Shown here: positions 23,756-36,867 of the stretch, one piece after another | Layout: the number at the start of each line of letters is the position of its first letter | Numbering within the stretch: position 1 is the stretch's first letter | Assembly: GCF_004664715.2 (NCBI RefSeq) | Contig: NC_051079.1 | Location: 61,927,660 to 61,991,659, forward strand | Reading direction: 5' to 3' | Origin: Peromyscus leucopus | Lineage: Eukaryota; Chordata; Mammalia; Rodentia; Cricetidae | Length of the DNA stretch: 64,000 nucleotides | The notes under the pieces: model-generated | The model's database searches: none | What the model was told of the DNA's origin: nothing | What the model saw: only the letters and a program-made list of their open reading frames with translations | Program-made: the position numbers and the translations under genes

Positions 23756-25765
23756 ATTGGCTCCCAGAAGTGGTGGCAAGAGTTTCCACCTAAAAGACGA
23801 GATTCTAGAATGGAGCTAAAAAAAAAAACCAGCTTCCTAGTTGTGTCTCCCTGCAAGCTGTGATACAGAGATGCAGCGGCATGTGGGCTTGAGCTGCCGC
23901 ATGGCAGACTTCTGCCACAGTACACGGAGACATCTCTTTGTGGCAAAAGTTAGACATTTGTGCTGCAGGCCATAGGAATATCACAAGAACTCAGCTGGTT
24001 ATGGCAAAGTCACTACCTGGAGGGATCAGGGAATTCCTCCAGAGGAAGCCAAATCCCAAGGAGCTTTTGGTGTTATTTGGATTGTTATATATCAGCTGTA
24101 TTCTGTTATGAAAATCATGTGTGCCTTCATAGTTTTCCCAATTGACTTTTCCCTAAGAAGGGTTAATAGTGTGGAGTGATCACTCTCTGGACATACACAT
24201 TCCAGGTATTTGGAGAACAGCCTCAGGAAAGTCTTTCTCTGGAATCAGATATCTCCCTTAGCCACTTTCAAGGAGTAACAGTGATAATAGCCCACATGCA
24301 AGTCTCCTGATTTAAGATAAATTCCACAAGGAGACATTGCCTCCAATGTCAGGTGGACATTAAATAATAGCTTTACACAGTTTAGCTTGGACCCTTCTTT
24401 CTTATACAACCTTACTAACAGACCCCTAACTTCTTACCTAACCACTTCTAGGAATGTAGACTGAGCACACAGATCCCCTTTCTCATACACTAACAGTCAT
24501 TAGCACTCAGTTGACCTCCTCTTTCACCACTCCCATTTTGGATTGTAAAAGAAAGCCTGGCGGTCACTGCCTGAGGAAAATTCTTACCTGTCTTTATGAC
24601 CCTGTAGAATTCAAGCCTGGTGACCTTGCTCAACTCGGGACTTGCTATAACTGGATTCCTGGGAGACTTAGGTAGAATGTGGAGAACAGAGAATGGAGAA
24701 GAGAAAAGAGTATGGAAGAACTAGATGGGTAAGAACTTGAGAGGAACAAACTGAGATGGTGAAGAACTAGATTTAAGGGCTAGAAGAGAGGACTAGAGGA
24801 ACAAGATGGGAGATGAGGAAGAGCCAGATGAGGAAGAACAAACTGAGGAAGACCAAGATGAGAGAGAAGGAGATGGGAGAGGAGCTGCTATGGGAAAGAA
24901 CTAGATGGATGAGAACCTAGAAGGGACAGAACTAGATGAAGGAATTAAGATAGAACCTGGAGGGATCAGACAGAATAATAAAATGTATGGATTAAGAAAT
25001 TTTGTGTACATAGATTCATTTCTTTTCATCAATGATTAATTATCAGCTGGTTGTAGATTCTTCCCGGACCCTGGGAGGGGACTATTGAGGGGCTGGACCC
25101 CCATAGTCACTGATACATTTGGGTAAGAAACTGCTCTTGCCTGGACCACTTGACAGTATGTTGTATAAACTAGACATACAAGACCCACAGGAAAGTGACT
25201 ACTGAACTTTGCCAAAACAAGGCATCATGGTCCTTCACGTTCCTGCTTCACAGAAGATAATGACATGTTCTACAGGACACAGAGGAAAGTGACTGATATA
25301 CTTTGCCAATAGGCATAAGAGTCCTTCAAATTTCCTGCTTCATTGAAAAGTCTGCCAAATACTCTAGACCTATAGGCTAAAGATGGATGCCCCAACATTA
25401 CAAAAGAAATTTGGGTGACTTTCCAGGCAGCCAGATGTCTCTGTCATTTCTAAAATTTTGGAAGTTGCTTACAATGTACCTTCTGTTTACTCAAGTAATA
25501 TTATATCCTTCTTGGATCTTTGATAGAGTTGAAGACTAGGTAGTTATAATTATAGGTTTTCTTAGTCATGATAAAAGGTAAATTAGATATGAAACATTAG
25601 ACTTACAAAAATAGGGTAGATGATAGAGTATTTTCTTTAATTTTGCTAAATACAAATAGACTAAATATTGTAGCTATAATTCTTGCGGAATAACTGTTTT
25701 GTTATATGTAATTTTACTATGTTAAAATGAAAACTTTCCTTTTTCATTAGACAGAAAATGGGAAG

Positions 25766-26151
25766 TGCTGAGAGATGGTCTTTTATATGCTGTGAATATA
25801 TGTTGCTACTATTGGTTAACAAAGAAGCTGTTTTGGCCTATGGTAAGGCAGAATAATAGCCTGACAGGAAATCCAAGAGAGATATAGGAAGTAGAGGGCA
25901 GAGTCAGGGAGACACAATCCAGCTGCCCAAGGAGGAAACAAGATGCCAGCAGACCAGTAATATCAAGGCCACATGGCAAAATATAGATTAATAGAAATGA
26001 GTTAACTTAACATGAAAGAGCTAGCTAACAAGAAGCCTGAGCCATAGACCAAGCAGTTTGCAATTAGTATTAAGCCTCTGAATGATTATTTACAAGCAAC
26101 CATAGGATTAGGAACTGGTGAGAGGGGGACACAGAAAAGCTTCCGGCTATA
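25766..26151 (+). repeat. 3' LTR of the mys-like element
   Basis: Starts tgctgagagatgg and ends cttccggctata. Differs from the 5' LTR by many substitutions and small indels, which suggests a fairly old insertion. Confidence 0.75.
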
Positions 26152-28030
26152 ATTCAGTCCTTTCCAAATCTAACCATCACATTAATCATACAAGGACCAA
26201 TCATTAAGAGTATCAAAAGAATAAGCAATGGTCCAGCAGTGGAGGACAATAGGATTGTTGGCCAAAGGGACCAATTAAAGAGCTTATGGAACCAGGAAAA
26301 TGATGGTTGTCTCTCTGTCTTTAAGGAGACTTACTTTGAGCTCTTGAAGAGTTTTTCTAACAATGCCTGAGTGGTTAGCATAGAAACAAAAGCATTCACT
26401 CAAGGTGGCACATAGCCCTCCTTGTTTAGGAGTAGTAACTTTAGTCCCCTTCCTTGTTGTAGAATCATTTCTGCTAAAGAAACCACCTGTTGTTCAAAGT
26501 ATGAGGTTGCTGCCTGGAGGTGGAATAGGTCTTTTTCCACGGCCTCCAAGAGACTATTGTAACTGGCTTGGCTAGTGATCAGTGATGCTTCTTCCAGGGC
26601 AGCAGAACCTACAATATGTACCCCCATTATTGTGGGGATGAAGATTGAGGCTCCTCTATTATGTCATAGCCCCACAGAGGAGTTCAAATGTTTTCTTCCA
26701 GCTGAGTCATCATAATAATATATTTGTGGGACATTTTTTGCTAAGACACAGAGTTCATGTTAGTTTCCCATGGTGAAAAGGCTAGTTGATATACAGGGGT
26801 ATAAACCCATGGTAGAGTTGTACCAAGGCCTTCTGGGGAGTGACTAATTGATGAGAGTTGTCTAAGTTCAGAGCATTTGAAGACCTTAAGAAAATATATT
26901 TTTGCATATTGGCAAATAGGTAGTTTTGTCTAAAGGGTAGTTATATGAGCAGAAGCAGGTGGCATCCCCTCAAATGTCTCCTAGGATGAGAGACACCTCC
27001 CAGGGACAGCCTGTCCTGTTGGTTAGGGACACAGTCCCGAATTTTACAGATGTCTATGTAACCAGAAGGCCTAATTTTCTGTAAAATAGTGGTCTAGGGT
27101 CTAGGTACAACCAGCAGTCATCAGTAAGATTGGTATTGGTAGAATTAAGAAGGGAGTAGGTGGCAAGGACAGTATCATAGCGGGTGTCCATAGGCACTGG
27201 TGGTTTAATCTGGCTTGTTATAGTTTCTTTAGTTATTGTTAACACATCAGTCTCTGGTAGGGTGGTATTTTGGACTATCTCAGATGGTGCTGGGCTGAGT
27301 TTGGGAAGGCCTGAGTGGGAATCATGAGAGGCCTAAGGAGGTCATATAAAGGTCCTATGGGGAGGACAGGAGTCCTGACCTGTGATCATTGTATGGTAAA
27401 TGCCATTCCACAGTCATTACTGGACTCCCATAACCTGAATCCCTAAGATCATCTTCGAGTCTCAGGAGCTATAAGCTTGTGAGTGTAAGCATCCCATTTT
27501 AAAACTTGGATTATAATAGAATTACAGAATATGGGTCTTGTGCAGGAGCTATTGACAGAAGCTGATAGTGTAATAAAGGGGTCTTGCTTAACATTCCAAG
27601 AGGAAGCCAAAGTTTCACATCCCCAGGATAGACACCAGAATTCATTTTGACTGGAGCAGGCTGGGGTAGAGATAGCCAGGCAAACATTGAAGTGTTTCCC
27701 TTGAATTTCTCCTGAAAGACATTTAGTAAGGGCCAGAGATTTACATACTTTCATAGGCTGAGAACCAAGTTGGGCAGCTCCACCATGAATGGCTCTCCTG
27801 GGTATCTTATTGAATATTAGTCTTGCATTAGATGACACAAGTCAGTTTTAAAGACTGGGACTGCCTCAAAATCAAATTGGAACACTTCAGATATTAGTTG
27901 CCCTGTCCAGAAGTCTGTGAGTCTCCAAATAAAAGTACTAGGAGAGGGTACGGGGAGGTTCCCAGAAATCCCAGGGACTAGGCATAAGTATATCAGAAAA
28001 GTAATGATAGCGTGAGAGTTTTTAGCCTTA
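26152..28030 (-). pseudogene. env remnant of the old minus-strand ERV
   Basis: Minus-strand pieces of a class I envelope. A TM ectodomain fragment (26627-26400) has a heptad-repeat helix and a degenerate immunosuppressive-domain region (MILQQGRGLKLLLL). An SU fragment (27245-27054) has the CXXC disulfide motif reduced to CWLY, so the second cysteine is lost. Another SU fragment lies at 27838-27449. A hydrophobic membrane-anchor region can be traced around 26200-26290. Multiple stops; not functional. Confidence 0.8.
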
Positions 28031-28033
28031 TAT

Positions 28034-31000
28034 TTAGTGAGTCCTCAAGTGTGAGGAGGCCTTCCATTTAATGTCTGAGTCATCTGATCTTCCATTGGGA
28101 GTGGGTTTGAGATGTGAGTGGTGAATCGTCTTGATTCCATCAATCTTAGCTGCATTTGGGATAGTTAGTATCACTGTGTGCTTTCCTTTCCAGTGTGGTC
28201 CAAGGGCATCTTTATGATGTCTCCAGACCAAAAGAGATCACCTCATTTGTGGCAGTGTGGTTTGGCAGTTGGCAACTCATAAATGTGTCTGTGGAGTGGG
28301 AAGACATTGTTCTGGATGGTCTGGAGAGCCTGGATGGACTTAAGAAACGTATATTCAGATATTTTAGCCATGACTTCTGAGAGGAGTCTGAGAACCAAGG
28401 GAGGAGGTCTGCCAAACATGATTTCATAGGGCATTAACCCACAGTCATAGAGAGTGTTCTGTTCCTAGAAGAGGGCAAAGGGTAGGAGGGCTGTCTAGTT
28501 ATTGCCAGTTTCTAGGCTTAATTTAGTCAAGGTCTCCTTTAAGGTCTTAATTTTTTTAATCTATCCTGAACTGTGGAGCTGGTATGCATAAGGTAATTTC
28601 CAGTTGGTCCCAAATATTTTAACTAAGTCTTACGTTACCTTAGAGATGAAAGATGGTCCATTGTCTGACCCTAGTACAGAAGGTAGTCCATACCTTGGGA
28701 TGAATTCATCAATGCCATCTATTCGTTTAGTGGAGAAGGCTTCTTCCCAACCTGAAAAAGTGTCTACAAAGACTAGGAGATATTTATATTCATATTTTTC
28801 AGGTCTTGCCTCAGTGAAGTCCACCTCCCAGTGGACTCCAGGGGAGATTCCTCTTTCCCTCCTCTTTTGAGAGGGTTCTTTCCTTTGTGGGTTAGTAGCT
28901 TCACAAGGGAGGCATTGAGTCACACAGTCACCCACCAATTGATTTATGTTGAAATTTTTGAATTTTGATTGTCCTAGGAGTTCTTTTTATTTTCTTTAGC
29001 CTGAATGGGTTCATCTGGGGATTTGGTAGATCAAAGACTTGGCCAGTTCAGTTGGCAGGATGAGTCTTTCATCCAGTGTGCACCTCCATTCATTTATAAC
29101 CTGAGTCCTTGATAAAGAGGCAAAGTGTTTATCATCTCTGGCAGAATAATCTGGCATTTCAGGCAACATAGGGTCTGGTATTGTATCAATAAATTGGTGG
29201 CAGCCAGGGCAGCTTCCTTGGCTGCATGATCTCCTCATCTATTGCCCTTGGCTTCATAAGAGTTTCCTTTTTGGTGTCCTGGGCAATGGATGATGGCCAG
29301 TCTTTTGGGGAGCCAGAGGGCAGACAATAAGGCCAGAATCTTTTGTTTATTTTTAATAATTTTTCCTTCTGCAGTTAGTAAGCCTCTTTCTCTATAGATA
29401 GTCCCATGGACATGTCCTGTGGCAAAACTGTAACAGCTGTCCATATAAACATTGATAACTTTATCTTTTCCAAATTGTAAGGCCTTGGTTAGGGCAATCA
29501 GCTTAGCCTTTTGTGCTGAGATGCCAGAGGGCAAGGCTGTGGCCCAAATAGTCTCTGAGGATGTCACTATTGCTGACCATGTATACCTGGTTGCTTCCCA
29601 AATGAAGCTGGTGCCATCCATAAAACATATGTGGTCTGGATCCGGCCAATGGATGTCAGTGAAGTCTTGTTGGATTCCATGTACTTTTTGCAGTATCTCC
29701 ATGCAGTCATGGATGATATTTGAATCCGAGTTAGGCAGCAGGGTTGCTGGGTTGACAGAAGTGGTTGGGAGGAGCCTCATGCAAGGGGAATCAAGGAACA
29801 AGACCTGATAGTGTGTTAACCAGGCATTGCTCATCCACTGGCCAGGGTTATGTTTTTTCATTTTTCTTTATTAAGAAAATTTCTACTAACTCTGCATACC
29901 ACCCACAGGTCAGGGGGATTTTTAAGAGCCCTCTCTATTGAGTAGGGGGTGGTTATGGTTAGAGGATGCCCCAGAGTCAATTTGTCAGTGTCCTTGGTCA
30001 AGAGGGATGTAGCTATGATGGTAAAGAGGTAGCTAGGCCATCCAGAAGCTACAGAGTTCAACAGATTGGCTAAATAATCCACAGGTTGCTTCCAGGGTCC
30101 AAGACATTCAGTCAGGACCTCCTTAGCTATTCCTGTGTTTTCATCTATGAATAGTTGGAAAGGCTTGTTTATGTCTAGCAGAACCAAGTTGCTATCCTTT
30201 ATCAGAACCTCCTTTATGGCTTTAAAGGCCCCTTCTTGAGTCTCAGTCCAGAGGAAGGACTCATCAGTCCCATGAATGGCCTCAGATAGGGGTTTGGCCA
30301 TTTCACCAAACTTTGGTATATAGAGTTGGCAGAAATCAGTTGAGCCTAGAAATTCTTGGATTTGCCTCCAGGTCTTAGGGGCTGGTATATCCAAGATAGT
30401 CTATTTCTGGGCAAATGGTAATCATGTCTTACCTTCTTTTAGAATGTAACCCAGGTGCATGACTTTTGAGACACAGATATGGGCCTTTATAGCTGACACC
30501 TTATATCCCAGCTGATCTAAGGCCTGGTTGCCTGTAAGCAAGAGTTCTGGTCCTTGGAAGCAATCAAGAGATCATCCACATATAGAAGGAGGCTTACCTC
30601 AGGGTGTGAGGTCCTGTAGTTCATCAAGTCTCAGTGGTGAGCCTCATCAAAGATAGTTGGGGAATTTTTGAATCCCTGTGGCAGGCAGGTACAGGTGAGT
30701 TGCCAGCTGAAGCCCTGGTCTGGGTCAGGCCATTCAAAGGCAAAGACGGGCTGGCTTTTGGCTTCCAGGGTTAGGCTGAAAAAGGTGTCTTCAATGTCTA
30801 AAACTGAGTATACTTGGAGCTCTGGGAAGAGCGAACTTAGTGGGGTAGAAGGGTTGGGAACTGTTTTATGAATATCCTCAACCAGTTTGTTAACTTCCCT
30901 AAGGTCCTGCACCAGCTGATAATTATTGGTCCCTGGCTTTTTGACTGTCAGAAGCAGGGTGTTCCATGGAGACTAGAATTTCATGCTCCAGGAGCCAGTT

Positions 31001-31480
31001 GGCATGTTTAGTGAAGCCCAATTCGGTTTCTGGAGTCATGGAGTATCGCCATACCTGCACTGAAATGGGCATTTGCTTTTAAGGAGCTATTACTGGGAGC
31101 TGTTGGATTGCCATCCTTAGGGATTGGTCTCTGCACATATTCCTGGAATAGAATGTTAGAGTTCAAGCATTAGAGGAGACACTTCTGAAGTACATGTCTG
31201 TAGACAAAGCCTGTATTATTCTTTTAGATCCAGACACAAGTCACAGATTTCAGGCTGTGGTGAGATCATCACCCACTTCCCAGTGAAATGAATTTAGCCT
31301 TTCATCTTGGTCAATAAGTCTCTTCCCAAGAGAGAGTAGGGGCATTCAAGGAAAACCATGAAGGAATGTGTAACAGCTTTCCTTCCCAAGACCACAGTTC
31401 ATTTTGTGGTCCCTGTAGCCCCTTGAACCCATGTTTCTTTGCCTGGTAGAGGCCCTAGAGGAGATTTTTAACACCAAATG
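28034..31480 (-). pseudogene. pol remnant (RT, RNase H, integrase) of the old ERV
   Basis: Minus-strand frames in order: RT N-terminal half (30912-30631, with [10 protein letters not shown] and LPQGFKNSP); the RT YVDD box, preserved at 30582-30571; the RT connection region (30394-29858); RNase H (29861-29235); the integrase zinc-binding region (29238-29011); the integrase core with two catalytic aspartates visible in VDFTEARP and LGSDNGP (28938-28630); and the integrase C-terminus (28231-28034). At least five frame breaks or stops separate these pieces. Confidence 0.88.
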
Positions 31481-31765
31481 GTGAGCTCTGGTGTCCACTA
31501 GTAAGTCAATAGGTTGTCCCTCCATTTGTAGGGTTACTCAAGGCTTGAGGAGGGCCTTTGAGCCCTATCTCCTTCAGTCATCTGGGTCTGCCAGTTCAGG
31601 GACCTTTTGGCCATCTCTAGGTTTTTTTTTTTTTTTTTGTCTCTTCTTTCTCTGGGGAAGTTCCCTCTTCCAATGGTCCATTTCTTTGCAATATGCACAT
31701 TGATTCTTTTTGAGAGGGGGACACTTGGGGCTCTCTTTATTTCTCTGCCCACTGGCTATTTGAGA
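31480..31765 (-). pseudogene. Nucleocapsid end and protease start of the old ERV
   Basis: The minus-strand reading gives a gammaretroviral CCHC zinc finger in which the last cysteine is leucine (about 31710-31665), an A-rich stretch (poly-T 31621-31638 on the plus strand), and then a protease N-terminus. The protease catalytic DTG is DTR at 31495-31487, which would abolish activity. Confidence 0.75.
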
Positions 31766-31769
31766 CAGT

Positions 31770-34399
31770 TGATGCTGGTGGCCATGTCAGAGGAGCAGCA
31801 GGTGACAATTAAGTTCAAGGGATCAACCCACCAGGAGGAAAACTCTCTGATGTGGGAATCTTATTTAAGCAAGGCTACAAGACTACAGGCCCCAGAATGT
31901 CTTTTGCTTCTGTTGTGCCTTTACATATTGCTGCTACAATCTTTGCTTGATATCTGGTAAGGTGTGAGTAGATGTAAAGAGACCCCCACTGCCTGTATTG
32001 TAGTATGCTTAACTCATGAATACATTCCCAATCAACTGGGCATTTTTATTTGTGGATTGTCAAGAAGATGATTCATCCCTGCTACATGTTGCATGATTAT
32101 GCAGTGAGACTTCAGCTGTTATTTAGAAGAACAACCCACCAGAAACCCATCACACATGGCATTTTGGAATTACTGCCTTTTGAATGAATAGCTGTTCTTG
32201 CTATAGAAGCTATAGCTCTTTCCATTTGTTACAACTTTGAGATTTATTCCCACAGTTAGCAATGTATTGATAATTTATTGAGCATGAGTTCCTCTATGCA
32301 TTGGTGTATTTGGATGACTTTCCCCAGATATGTGTAAAAGTAGTCGCACAGTTAAAAACCTTTGTTTCTCACAACTAGATCTTTGTTCGACTTCCCAATA
32401 TAAACTTAGAAGTCGGTGTCTGCCGCAATCCCTTGACAATTACGATCGTTTAAATGGCTCAGAGACATTCTGGTTCAGAAAAAGTTCTTAATTATCTTAT
32501 CAGATGTCAGAAAAAGTATGCAAATAGATCACAATTGTAGCCTTCACAAAACAATCCTAAGGAAAAATTATGACATGTCTGAGTTTGTTAGCTCTCAGAG
32601 ATAGGAAGAGCAGAGTGCCCTGGATTCACTCTAAATTGCTCTCCCAAGCTAACGTCATACTAACCTTAAACAAATTCTTAACTCTTTGTACCTACTTTTA
32701 CCTTGGTTTATTGATTAGCTTATTATCTAGCCACACTTATGAATATAATATTACACACAAATTTTCCTCCTCCCTTCCTAGGCTTCCCTGTTGATCTAAG
32801 GTCTCTCTCCCTCTAATTCAACCCAATTCCCTTTAAGAGTTCACTGAGACTTTGACAAGTCACTTCCATCTTGAGTCATAAAGAAAGCCTGACAGTCAAT
32901 GCCTGGTGCAACTTTTACCTGTCTTTTATGACCCAAATTCAAGACTTGTACCATGCATTGTCTAAGAATTGTATATTAGCTGCAATCCTTGCAGTGTGGT
33001 GGGGGAGAACAAAAGACTTGCATAGAAAGAACACGGTGTGAGCAGACTTACTTTTGACCTCAGATAGTAGGTTTTTCCTTGCTTCTTGTAGTTCTTTTTT
33101 AGAACCCTGAAAGAAGGCTTGTAAGGCAGGCCCTTAAAAGTCTTTGTTACATCCCTAAGATGTACTATTTGAATAAAAATGATATTCAATACAGAATTTT
33201 GATGAGTAAAAATGAATAAAAGAAAATGCTACACAGTCAGGGCCTATGAGTTCCCCCTAAAAATCTGCTTCAGATCACAGCTTAAGTTAATGACTAACTG
33301 TGAGCCATGCTGGCTCAAATTCTTCTAATTTTATTGCTGAGAAATGCAGTCACAGGTTTTGGTGTGCACCATTAGCTGATACAAAGCTTCAAAATAACTT
33401 CAATTTAGACCAAATGCCTTGCAAATGATTTTTAAGATAAACTTTTCCCAGAGAAACAATTTAAAATTCACGAAGACACATCGCTGAGTTATCTTACCCA
33501 TTATCTAGGGTCATAAATACAAAACAGCCCAATTATTGCTAGCTAATGGATAACTAATTCCTTGTACCTATTCCTGACTTCAATTTGCTGATATAGGTAT
33601 GCACCCTGGAGGTTCAAAATTCAGCTGTCTGATTGTTTGTAACTAGTCAGGGTTACAGAAAATAATTTGACTCTGCAGCCCCAAACAAAAGGGCTACAGG
33701 TTTCTTTTGATAGTCAGGAGTCACACACAGGGCAAAAAATTTGAGATTTTGAGATTTAAAGCATCATAGTGCCTTAGTATCTCAGGAGTGCCAACTAAAC
33801 TATAGCTAAGAGATATATGATATTCCAGGAATGTTGACTTGAGCCTAAATTAGGGGATTTACAACATCCCCTGCATCTCCAAGCCCTGAGACACAGCACT
33901 CTCCAGGCACCTCTGGGCCCAAAGAGAATTTGGAATTTATGACTTCTGATATCTAGTTCAAAATGCTTACATAGTCATGGGTTAGTTTGAATCACCTTTC
34001 CACTTCCTGGGAGAATGCTTGAAGCAGCTAATACACTAAAAGTATAGGTTGCAAGTACACAGTTTTCTCACTTTCTTGGGCTCTTTAGCAAGTTAGGTTT
34101 GAGAATCCTACAAAATTCCTTATAAAATTACATCTCAAGATAGATAATAAAGTAATTGATTCCTTCTTCATAACCACAAATATGAAGCCTTTCAACAAAA
34201 GGGTTGGTTGAGAAAATAGACTCTTTGCTTGCTCATAACAAGATACTTAGTTATATTATATGTGAGTTGTCAGGATGATTCTGTTTTTATCTCATTAAGG
34301 AGATAAAAAACATGTCTTATCTATAATCATTCACTTGAGAAACAGCATGTAACCCCTTTATGACTCTTGTATTGACTGAAAGACTTTGTTGGGGTGTAT
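31770..34399. other. Insertion of unclassified sequence inside the ERV gag
   Basis: Separates capsid (right) from nucleocapsid (left) of the old ERV. No coding frame. One stretch at 32850-32960 (aaagaaagcctgacagtcaatgcctg ... cttttacctgtcttttatgaccc) is clearly related to 24550-24605 inside the mys-like element, so at least part is retroelement-derived. Its boundaries are uncertain. Confidence 0.5.
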
Positions 34400-34750
34400 T
34401 GTTGTTTGAATCTTAGATGGTCATTTTAATAAAATACCCAGAGCCAGATATCAGGGTGAAAGCTGAAAGATCAGGAAGCAGAGCAGCCAGCCATTAGTTC
34501 TTACCTCTATGAAACCCTCAGCTAAAGAGAGTGAGTTTCTGTTTCCTCATGCCTTATATACCTTTCTCTGCCCTGCAATATTACTTCCTGGGATTAAAGG
34601 TGTGTGTGCTTCCTAAGCAAAGGCTTGAGATCTCAAGTGCTGGGATTAAAGGTGTGTGCCACCATGGCCGCCATCTATATCTAATCTAGTGGCTGGCTCA
34701 GTCCTCTGATCCTCAGGCAAGTTTATTAGGGTACACAATATATCCCCACA
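34400..34750 (-). repeat. LTR-like repeat with B1-like segment, copy 3
   Basis: Plus-strand tgttgtttgaatcttagatgg ... atatccccaca is the reverse complement of the 54935-55285 copy. The word gtat flanks both ends and may be a short target duplication. Confidence 0.75.
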
Positions 34751-34759
34751 GTATATAAA

Positions 34760-36379
34760 CAGTGGAGGGAGAGAGAACAAAAGAGAATAATAAATAAAGA
34801 GGGAGAACAACATGAGAGGAGAATAAGAGAAGGAGATCACCAGGAAAGTATGTGTCTTCTTTCTCTAGCCCCTTCAGATAGAAAAGTCTAATCACGCTGA
34901 TGCTGTGGTTTTCCTTTGATCCCTGTGCTGCCTAGGGGCTGGTTCCCTCAGGCTGCAAGGAGTTGATGGTCCCTAAGTCCAGTGGGCCCCCAGTTCCTGT
35001 CTCCTGCTAGTAAGACCTTGTCCAGCCCTTGAATTCGTCTATCCTTCGGTGCCTCTCTGTTGCTATAAACTTTGGTGGCTGTAGCCATCAATTCAGACAA
35101 ATTTTTACCTTCAAATCCATAGAGCCACTGAAGTTTTCTTTTAATATTGGGAGCTGCTTGGTTAATAAGGGCCAGATTGATTGCCATCTGATTTTCTGGT
35201 GTGTCTGGATCCAACGGAGTGTGGGTAAAATAGGCATCCATCAAGCATTTAAAAATGGTCCCAATGGCTCATTTCCCCCCCTGTATTTCCTGACTTACTT
35301 TAGACAAATTTTTTGGCTGTCTAGCAGCCACTTGGAGACACCTCCCCCTCATAATAATCTGATGATAGGCCTTTATCCACTCCCTCCCTTCAGTTGTGTT
35401 TTAGTCCCATTCCTCATCAGGCTGGGAAGTGGGGAAGGCAGCATTAATAGTTGTCTCATCATCTGTGGGGTGGGGTGATCATCTTGCCCTGGAACCAACT
35501 TGTGGCATTCTCACCAGATTTTCTCTCCTCAGTAGTAAACAGAAACCGTAGGAGCTATTGACAATCATCCCAAGCGGGTTGATAGGTGAGCAAAACAGTA
35601 TCAAGAAGCATTCTTAGCACTTGTGGCTTTTCGGTTAAAGAGCAAGATTGGAGCTTCCAGTTGTACAGGTCACTGGTTGCAAAGGAAAGTGGGCGAGGTG
35701 GGGGTTGACCTCCACATCAAGTGGGCCCATGGTGTGGTGGGGAAAAGCAATGAAGGCCACAGCTTGAGGTTTTCCTAAGTGAGGATTGAGTGGGCTCAGC
35801 TCAGGTGGTGAATAGTAAGAGGGAGAGACAGAGGAGGAGGAGGCACTCCAGGAGGGAGCAGAGAGTTCAAAGGAAGGAAAGGCAGAAAGAAAATTAGCAG
35901 CCATGCTATTCTCTATCAAAGAGGAGTTCCCTGCCTGTCTATGGGGTCAGGGGTTATTGGGAGGAGGAGAGTCATCCAGCTCAGGATCAGGAAGGGAAGG
36001 CAAGACTGCAGGAGCATCAGGTTAGCTAGATTTCTCCAGTTGAATGGGAAGAATGGTAGGTACATTCTCCGGAGAAAGAATAAGGGGTTTTATCCCAGAA
36101 GGGAGGTTGACCAGGAGATAGCACCAGGCCACAGTGTAGGAGACTGGATAGCCTGGATGGCTGAAAACAACATTCTAGACTTTAAGAATAAGTTTAAGAT
36201 CAAAGGAACCTTTCAGGAGGCCATCCAACCCAGAAGGCTGGCCATTCTAGTGAGAAGAAGACCTTAAGTCACCCCAGTTTCACACAGGTGGCAAAGACTG
36301 CTGCAGCATCCCTGAAGTCCTGAAAATAAGAAAGGACAAGGCCCAAGGGGGCCTTAGTTTTAGAGGAAGTTTAACCCAT
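34760..36379 (-). pseudogene. gag remnant (matrix to capsid) of the old ERV
   Basis: The minus-strand ATG at 36379-36377 starts a matrix-like region but is followed by a stop at codon 3. Proline/serine-rich p12-like sequence appears at 35919-35635. The C-terminal capsid region is recognisable at 35244-34948 (PENQMAINLALINQAAPNIK, then KKLQ-like and EAxKV-like words). Stops and frameshifts throughout. Confidence 0.75.
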
Positions 36380-36734
36380 GGTGTAGATTAATTAACAAGC
36401 AAGTGCAACAAGGAGACTGACATCAAACAAGACAAGCAGGGAACAAAAATGGGGAGATGAAAACCCGGCAGACAGGATAGGAGAATGCTGTGTGATGGGC
36501 CATGTGGTTCTGGTCCATTTCCAAAGGGCTGCAAATGAATGACCCAATGGTCAGAGGAGGGGTCGAGGCATCCCTTGTTCCCCTCTGGATTAGAGGTCAA
36601 CAGTGTGTCTGCCTGCTTTCTATTGAGCCCAGCTTGTCTGAACACCAGATACAAAAACCAGAGAAAACTTACCAGTTTGCCAAAAACTAGAGTAAAGTTG
36701 CCAGAGACTAGGGTGTCTTCCCAGAATTGTGTGG

Positions 36735-36752
36735 TCCCAGGTTTGGGCACCA
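36735..36752 (-). other. tRNA-Phe-like primer-binding site of the old ERV
   Basis: Minus strand TGGTGCCCAAACCTGGGA, three bases downstream of the LTR end (CCAACA at 36756). It matches the 18-nt complement of the tRNA-Phe(GAA) 3' end at 16 of 18 positions. Confidence 0.75.
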
Positions 36753-36755
36753 AAA

Positions 36756-36867
36756 TGTTGGGTCCCACAGACATGCAACTAATGTGGAATAGACCACCAA
36801 AGTCTATAGCCAGAAGCAACCTTTATTGCAGACACCACAGAGCAAAACAACTTCTAGCTAGCCAGGG
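36756..36867 (-). repeat. 5' LTR (partial) of the old ERV, truncated by the assembly gap
   Basis: Contains the polyadenylation signal on the minus strand (CTGCAATAAAGGTTG, plus 36820-36834) and the U5 end. Homologous to 22428-22540. The rest is hidden in the N gap or missing. Confidence 0.75.

Larger units (their letters stand above)
23381..26151 (+). mobile_element. Complete mys-like LTR retrotransposon nested in ERV env
   Basis: Two LTRs of 375 and 386 bp (23381-23755; 25766-26151) share long words (aagaagctgttttggcctatg; aagagctagctaacaagaa) and flank about 2.0 kb. A polypurine tract (agacagaaaatgggaag) directly precedes the right LTR, so the element points right. Total length 2.77 kb is close to the roughly 2.8 kb known for mys elements of Peromyscus. 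The internal part has no substantial gag/pol frame. No convincing target duplication is visible. It interrupts ERV env and so is the younger of the two. Confidence 0.8.
22428..36867 (-). mobile_element. Degenerate gammaretrovirus-like ERV with nested insertions
   Basis: On the minus strand the order is: 5' LTR end (36867-36756, running into the assembly gap), tRNA-Phe-like PBS, gag (36379 to about 34760), NC/protease (31760-31480), pol (about 31480-28030), env (28030-26152 and 23380-23180), polypurine tract and 3' LTR (23178-22428). All genes carry stops and frameshifts, and key residues are lost (see parts). A mys-like element (23381-26151) splits the env tail and about 3.1 kb of other sequence (31770-34750) splits gag. 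Gene order and motifs are those of class I ERVs. It is clearly much older than the provirus at 55.4 kb. Confidence 0.85.

Noticed and set aside
23381..26151. 6-bp target duplication of the mys-like element
   Set aside because: Flanks atctgg and attcag do not match well enough to claim one.
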